A stretch of 64,000 nt of DNA from Henricia sp. BOLD:AAB3569 (taxonomy: Eukaryota > Echinodermata > Asteroidea > Spinulosida > Echinasteridae). A program made the translations under genes and the position numbers. Location of the stretch: positions 310,001-374,000 of the forward strand of contig JBBELK010000822.1 in NCBI GenBank assembly GCA_037783545.1. The letters are read 5' to 3'. Below the pieces are notes generated by a model that was not told where the DNA came from, did not search any database, and worked only from the letters and a program-made list of their open reading frames with translations. Positions 57,705 through 64,000 of the stretch are shown here, one piece after another. Position 1 is the stretch's first letter; each line of letters starts with the position of its first letter.

Positions 57705-58360
57705 CACCTGTGTTCCCAGAATACAAAGCAAAACCCTGTGTCGTTCGTTTTGCATCTTCTGGATGCTTCCCCCGGTACGGTGTAAACCCCAAGTTACACG
57801 GTGTGAGCATCTCGAACGTCCCTTTTGTGTTGTCTGACAAGTCCCACACCATTAGACTAGTCAATACTTGTATGTGCAGGTTTTCCTTTTCCACAATTTT
57901 GGCACAGCTTGGTTCCAAAATTTCTAAAGGAACCTTCAAATTTTGGCAATAGAAAGGCTGTACTTGGGGGGAAAATACTGTATCGGTATCTCTTAAAGAG
58001 TGACATGCTGTATATTATAACCATGAGTTTCTTTATTTAGTACAGACGCAGAATAATTCGCAATTGCATGTCGTGCACTGCACATGGATGCGATGTGCAT
58101 TGTGCTTTCATCAGAGCATTTTGAAGCATTTTTAGTTGGTTTTGTTTGCTTCACTTTTATGGCTGGTGTTGTACAGTGTACATGTATGTATGTATGTACA
58201 TACTGTACATGTAGTACTGTAGATCAGTGTCTCTGTTTGCATGCAGTTGGTTTGATGTTGCAACTTAAATTTTTTATTTGAGAATAAAAGTGATGCATAG
58301 CAGAGAGAGGAGGTGGTGTGAAGAGTGTACATTTGGCTGCGAGAATGATGTGAGTATGGA

Positions 58361-58756
58361 ATTGGGTTTGTCCATGAAGTTGGGGCACGGTGTCCACGTA
58401 GCATCGGTATAGTCTGTGTTAATTATATACTGAATATGTATTTACAACTTCAAATTGTTGTTGCAACGGATATGGTATAGTGCCCGGCTATACTCATTCA
58501 TGTTTTCTTTGGGCAATCTCTCACTTAATATGAGATTCTTGTTTTACCTACGCTACGTGGACACCACATATGTTTATCAAGACATTTGACTGAGTCTGTG
58601 GTTTGGTACACCATAATGCAAGTACTTTTACTGTAGTGGGATATGCTTTTCTTTCTGAAATGAAATATTGACTGAAGTAGCTGGGCTAGAATGAGACACA
58701 GTTTTTGAGATATGATATGTCACAAAACGTGACCCAACTTCATGGACAAACCCAAT
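58361..58756. mobile_element. MITE with AATTGGGTTTGTCCATGAAG ends
   Basis: AATTGGGTTTGTCCATGAAG (continuing TTGGGG) and CTTCATGGACAAACCCAATT are exact inverted ends. 396 bp, inside the presumed neurexin intron. Confidence 0.82.
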
Positions 58757-59233
58757 TACAAATTGATACATGTACATGTAGGTGCAACAAATGCAGTCAA
58801 TTTGAGTGGGAATTATTAGCAGACAAAAGTTTTATGTAATCATGTGCAATGAAGCTGCCATGTTAATTTTTAGGCTTTATGTCAACTTAATTAGAGAAGA
58901 AATTTTGATTGAAATTCGAACTAATATTTCTGAAGAAAGTTTTTTCTTTTGTTGTGCTGTATATTTGTAAAAGTCACCATCATGTATTATAAGATGTACT
59001 CTTTATATCATGAGAGTTGTCTGAAGTCGCTGAGCATTATAAGGTTGTGTGTCAAGTGTATTTGAATATTTAATGATACTTGAATATTCAGGATATATAT
59101 TTGAGGATATGAATATTCACAAATATGTTTAATGAACAAATCCACAGAGAAAATTAGTCTTCTTTACATCAGAGTTCTAGAATAATTGATAACTCTTTAA
59201 ATGTAAAAGATTATAAAAGAGTGAAAAACACTC

Positions 59234-59976
59234 TTAAAGGAGCTGTCACGGTTTGCGCATGCGCCAAATCCTTTCATATTTTGACATACGTGCGGGCTCA
59301 GATAAATGTAGTGCAATTTCGTTACACAACGCCATTGGTGCGTGTGCTATAGTTGTGTACTGTACATCGTGTACTTAGCACGTGCTACATGGGCAGTGTG
59401 TATGTTTACAATACGCAGAATTCAACTACATTGTACATCGTGTGCGCGCATTTGTTCGATTTGGCATCGCGTGTGTGCGATTGCGCGATCAATGTCTGGG
59501 AAAAACAAAATCGTACAGCGGTGGCGGCCACTGTGTCTTTTCAAGGACAAAAGGTACATGTATGCTGTAAAATTGCTGTCGGGACCAAATAAGCATGTCA
59601 GTTATGATGGAAAACAAGGTTAAACAAATTCCTGTATCCAACCATGTCATTCATATCATTCGATGCAGTTTCTGTCATGTTTTGTCGAGTTTTTTGATGG
59701 GATGAAAAAACTCTCTTTTTAACGACGGCCGCACACCCGGTGATGTCGATGTTTGGCGGCTTAAAAATACGGCAAACAGTGCGATTCCAAGTAAAAAGTA
59801 ATGCCTCAGGACATCCTGGATGTTGACAAGTACACCACTGCCAAAATTACTAAAGGAATTATAACGGATGGCAAAGATTGAATAGGATATGCAAAACCCA
59901 GCGACAACTTGAAAAAGTTAGCCCAACTTTTTCAAGTTTGGCTGCGCATGCGCAAACCGTGACATAGCCCCTTTAA
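59234..59976. mobile_element. TTAA-type element with ends containing GCGCATGCGC, 743 bp
   Basis: TTAAAGGAGCTGTCACGGTT (continuing TGCGCATGCGC) and GCGCATGCGCAAACCGTGAC (continuing to CCCCTTTAA) are inverted ends with TTAA flanks. The frames inside have no recognisable domain. Confidence 0.78.
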
Positions 59977-59991
59977 GAGCCGTATAAGGGA

Positions 59992-60113
59992 CAGCTAATT
60001 TTGGAGTGAATGTCTTGCTCTATGGGGTGCTTTTTCACTCCAGAAGAGAGTTAAAACTCACTCTAAAGGAGTGAACACTAAAAAAAAGTGAAATTACCAT
60101 AAGCTGTCCCTTT
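59992..60113. mobile_element. Small MITE with AGGGACAGCT ends
   Basis: AGGGACAGCTAATTTT and CCATAAGCTGTCCCT are inverted. GGAGTGAA and TTCACTCC occur inside, so the unit folds. Confidence 0.6.
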
Positions 60114-60659
60114 TGTGGCTCTTGAAAGGACTGATTTGCACTCTTACATTTAGGGATACAGAAACTGACAACCGTTGCAAGCTGCAAGTTTGCAAGATAG
60201 TTTTCTAATTTTAATCCGAACTTTTGACAATGGAATCGAATTTGAATGGAATTTTGATTCCTAATTGGAATCGAAATTGATTAAAATAATTTCGGAATCG
60301 GCCAAGCCTGTACATTAACACGTATATTTGTTATCGTGCACAATGCTACATGTATGTCTCCCATGTGTGCCAAGGCTAGCATTGAAAAGCGTCTTTCGCC
60401 AGAGGCGGGTGTCACATAGTCCCAACACCCAAACTAATTATGTTATGATATTTGATATCCTTCCAATTAACTTTGAGATTGGAAGTAGAAATCGGCTGGC
60501 CCCGAAAAGGTGCCATGGATGTGGCATTTGCTGAATGATGCCAGACCATCTGGGATAGAAGTTAGCGCAAATCAGGCATGACAAGAATAAGGGACAGAGA
60601 TAGGAATCGGCTTTAAGAATGTTGTATCAGTACTGTATGTGGACGAATACAATTTGGAT

Positions 60660-60905
60660 ACATGTATGTAGTGCCAAATCACCATTGAAATGAAACAACC
60701 AAACTTGGCATGAGAGAAAAATCATAAGGGTCTCATTGGGATTTGAACCCAAGACCTCCGACCCACAGAGCAGATGCTCTACCAGCTGAGCTATGAGGTA
60801 CAGTGATACCTCCTCGGGTGGTAGAGCATCTGCCCGGTAAGTTAGAGGTCTCGGGTGTAAATCCTGATAAGGCCCATATGATTGTTCTCTCATCTCAAGT
60901 ACTGT
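60660..60905. mobile_element. Divergent pair of tRNA-like family D units (palindromic)
   Basis: The left unit lies on the minus strand (60715-60797; GCTCTACCAGCTGAGCTATG). The right unit lies on the plus strand (60818-60905; GGTGGTAGAGCATCTGCCCG, ending CATATGATTGTTCTCTCATC). The outer ends are inverted copies of each other. It lies within the presumed neurexin intron. Confidence 0.72.
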
Positions 60906-61400
60906 ACATGGGTCTTTCTTGGGTGTAAACAGTCGTAACAGTTTTTTTTTTGGCAATCGAGGTACATGTATCATTTTGCTACAAAAATCTATCTTCTCTC
61001 AAAAAAGAAGAAACGGCTTTAACTTGTGCCAAGATCTGACAAACGTGCATAGTCTATTTTTCCTTACTCTCGTTGGTTTTGTACAGGAGCGAATCGAGGA
61101 CGTTCGCTTGGCAATCGCGGACGATATTGTTCTCTTTGTTAAACCTCCCTAAAACGTCCGCGATTGTTTGGGAGAACCAACACTCCCCCACAAATTGCTA
61201 GTGCCTCCCCCAGGTGCCTCCCCACGAAAAAATTCCAATACATGTATTGCCCTGAAAAAGAAAAAGAGTGCTGTATTCAAAATTTTCGGTAGGCCACTGG
61301 CACCCCCCAACTAAAAATCAATGCGTCCCCCCCCCTCCCCTCCCCCAGTAAAAAATACGGGATACGCCACTGGTTATTATAAGGTAATCTGCAAAGTCTC

Positions 61401-61552
61401 AAGGACCTGTTACAAACGAGGACCTGTTACTAACGAGGACCTGTTACTAACGAGGACTTGTTACTAACGAGGACTTGTTACTAACGAGGACTTGTTACTA
61501 ACGAGGACCTGTTACTAACGAGGACCTGTTACTAACGAGGACCTGTTACTAC
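61401..61552 (+). repeat. Minisatellite, nine units of 17 bp
   Basis: The unit is GAGGACCTGTTACTAAC, with a C/T variant (GAGGACTTG) in the fourth to sixth units and variants in the first and last. The preceding AAGGTAATCTGCAAAGTC also occurs at 4553-4570, where only one diverged unit follows. Confidence 0.92.
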
Positions 61553-62198
61553 AATTAGGTACATGTATTTCACCCAATACATAAATTCACTTTTAAAATA
61601 CGTGAACTGTACAAGGACAACAAATGTCAGACACTAAAAACTCATCAAAACTCGGAGTCATTACTGTCAAATATTGATAAGGCTGATGATTGGAAAGAAG
61701 GAATCCTAATTTAGCACAGCGTCAGGAAAACCATTACACCGTAACAAAAGTCATCAGTGAAGATTGACATGGCCAGTTTCACAGCAATTACCAATTTGGC
61801 CAACACGGGCAACAAATTTGTCTTTTTGCACACTATTACTTGTAGTTTACATCATTGGTCGCACCACGAAGTGGCGTATCCGCGAACGCAGTAGTAAAAC
61901 TTTGTTTTTAGAAAATCGCTTTTGAAGTTGGTCACTTTTTAAAACTCCAACTTTGCCGGTTATTCTATGAAAAGTCGTAGGTCTTTTTAGGTGATACTTT
62001 TTAGTATGAGTTAAATGACGTTAAAATATACTTTTTTTATTGTATTGATTGTCTAATTAAAGAACACTTTAGCTTAAAACTTATTCGTCACTTCGTGAAA
62101 AGGCAAAATGCCGACCCTGCGTGATTTGCCACATAATTCGTCCCCTGTCTGTATTTCACTGCGCGCGTATTATTTTCAATGTCGCCCTGCGCGTGGCA

Positions 62199-62240
62199 TT
62201 TTCACGAAGTGGCATATCGCGATACGCCACTTCGTGAAAA
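62199..62240. repeat. 42-bp near-perfect palindrome
   Basis: TTTTCACGAAGTGGCATATC followed by GCGATACGCCACTTCGTGAA and AA. One pair fails. Related CACGAAGTGGCGTATC and CACTTCGTGAAAAGGC occur at 61865 and 62091. Confidence 0.85.
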
Positions 62241-62502
62241 AGCAATTCATGCACGGTACCATCTTTTTCAATTAGGGTTAAAAAGAAAATTTGCATACCT
62301 ATTAGTTACGTGGGTTTAGGCAACTTTTGTAATTAAACAAATAAAAGTTGTCAAGTCTCGTAACTTTGCATAAAGTCAAATTATACCAAAAACATAAATT
62401 GCTAAAAAATTAGGTTTTTTAACCGATACATCACTTCATGTAGGTGCAGTAGACTGGAAATTGAATGCAAAATATTAACCGCCTTTTGTTGGGAGTTTAA
62501 TG

Positions 62503-63030
62503 TTAAAGATAGTATACATGATTGGTAAACTGTTACAAATAGTTTTATCCCCCTGTGTGATTGAAGATATGCACGATTAAAACCAACCTGAGCAAAAACC
62601 AGCTCTGTACCTTGTCAAACTTTTGAGAAAACGGTCAAAAAAATGGGTTGCACTAATGCAGTCATTTCGCCCCAAAACCACTTCGCCCTGAACCAATTCG
62701 CCCTGAACCACGGTCTGTGCACGAAGTGGTTTTGGGGCGAAGTGGCATTTGGGCGATGTAGTGTTTGGACAAAGTAATTTGGGGCGAAATGGCACTCGGG
62801 CGAAGTGGTTTGGGGCGAAATGGCACTTGGGCGAAATGGTTTTGGGGCGAATTGAATTCTCGTCTCATGAGACGAAAACTAATTGTTTTACTCATTTCTC
62901 AAAGACTATAGCACTTCAGACAAAACTATTTCAGTTTTCTACGGTCATCATGTTTATATTGTTTAAGTTAGGCATAAATCTGTGAACATTTCTGATTTTC
63001 GAGATTACCAATGATGTATAATGCCTTTAA
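62503..63030 (-). mobile_element. TTAA-type MITE with TTCGCCC motifs, copy 3
   Basis: Inverted copy of 242-758, bounded by TTAA at 62503 and 63027. The centre, about 62663-62850, is GGGCGAA-rich and can fold on itself. It lies within the presumed neurexin intron. Confidence 0.82.
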
Positions 63031-63635
63031 GGGGTTGTCTTAATTGGAGATGCATCATACTACGGTACAAGAATCAAACCAATTTCTATTGAAATGTGGT
63101 TTGAATTGCTGTTTAGCACTCTGAAGACAGTCTGCAATACTGCATTTTACCTTTAAGATGGAACAACCAGAGGGCAGGAGCGCATGTTTGTTCCGTGTAA
63201 TTACACGGGCAGTATGCGGGGGAAAAAAATCAATCCTCTGAGTCGTGCCCTCACTCCAGCCTTTCAATTTGTTGCGATTCATCACGGGAGACAGATTGAA
63301 CGTTTTTTCCTTAGTTGGTGTCCTGCACATTCTCTATGCCTACGATTATCAATTGGAGAGGAAACCAGCTGATTTCATTTAATTCAGGCTCATTTTCAAA
63401 ACACTTTTTTTTGTGCCCGAGTCTTTGCTTTCATTTTCCTGATTACAGACGAGATCAATCGTTCATCTCACGGACTGATTACTTTCTTTTTCTGAATGTT
63501 GGCGACATCTAACATGGCAATGAGAGACTCGGGGACAAAGTATTCCAATGAAAATGGACCCAACCGATAGAAAAATATTGTTTTCAATATTTCAAGGGAG
63601 GGGGCATGATGGGGGTCAAAGATGTTAATTTTCCC

Positions 63636-63656
63636 CCCCCCCCCCACCCCCACTTT
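63636..63656. repeat. Poly-C tract
   Basis: A nearly pure C run, CCCCCCCCCCCCCCACCCCCAC-like. Similar runs lie at 7327-7366 (C), 8651-8667 (G), 31378-31400 (G) and 61327-61346 (C). Confidence 0.8.
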
Positions 63657-64000
63657 TTTGCCTCCCATATATGCTGCAATTCATATTTTGTTGGCAAAAT
63701 CATGTTACTGTCGGTAAACATAAAAAAGTTAATAGTGAGGTTTCGGTGTGCACGGTTAGTGATTACGACTACGATTAGCCAAACCTCAAAATCGTTACCT
63801 TTCGCTGTCCGTTTTTTACTAAGGTGTAGAGGCGTTGCTATCAGTGTAAACAACAAAACAACACTTGGGATATTTGTGTAAACGCCACAAGAACGCACAA
63901 ATCGATGACGTAAAATTCACTAATAGTCGTCGTTTTGCCTAACCGTATGCGACCGAAACCTCCCTAATGAAACAAATATACCGCTAATACTAACACCACA

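Larger units (their letters stand above)
57287..64000 (+). other. Start of the intron after neurexin exon 1 (inferred)
   Basis: No further LNS or EGF exon is visible up to the window end. The interval holds a family C SINE, three or more MITEs, a tRNA-like pair, a minisatellite and a TTCGCCC MITE. Long first introns are usual for neurexin genes. Confidence 0.55.

Noticed and set aside
61401-61552. CRISPR or telomere-like repeat
   Set aside because: Simple 17-bp tandem units with no spacers and no telomere motif.

Overview
This is a eukaryotic, AT-rich, repeat-dense stretch of an animal genome. The only host gene I can support is the first coding exon of an alpha-neurexin on the + strand near the right end (56548-57280). 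Neurexin, a DIRS-type retroelement, several tRNA-derived SINEs, many TTAA-flanked short elements and frequent ACATGTA-type runs suggest a marine invertebrate deuterostome. An echinoderm is my best guess, not proven. No bacterial-style operons, CRISPR arrays or rRNA genes are visible.

Layout. 0-27 kb: intergenic or upstream-intronic DNA made largely of short DNA transposons (many flanked by TTAA), SINEs, a 78-bp tRNA-like tandem array (8.28-8.96 kb) and a Tc1-like transposase remnant (about 9.9-10.37 kb). 27.33-34.36 kb: a GC-rich, minus-strand DIRS-like tyrosine-recombinase retrotransposon. It is recognisable by its unequal inverted terminal repeats, an internal complementary region that joins the complements of both ends at a shared GTT triplet, and decayed reverse transcriptase and RNase H similarity. 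32.28-37.98 kb: an apparently exact 2,849-bp tandem duplication that copies the 5' part of the DIRS element plus part of its neighbour. 38-55.6 kb: more short inverted-repeat elements, long hairpins, SINE copies and a G-rich tract. 55.6-57.28 kb: the probable 5' UTR and first coding exon of neurexin. 57.28-64 kb: the start of the following intron, itself full of repeats.

None of the many short open frames outside neurexin looks like a host gene. Most fall inside repeats or occur again in other repeat copies. The strongest leads are the DIRS terminal architecture, the exact tandem duplication, the chains of TTAA elements that share one TTAA, the divergent tRNA-like palindromes with the 78-bp array, and one repeat copy in which an imperfect inverted repeat has become a perfect 45-bp palindrome. 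All repeat relations come from reading copies against each other by eye. Boundaries are good to a few bases where inverted ends are visible and approximate elsewhere.
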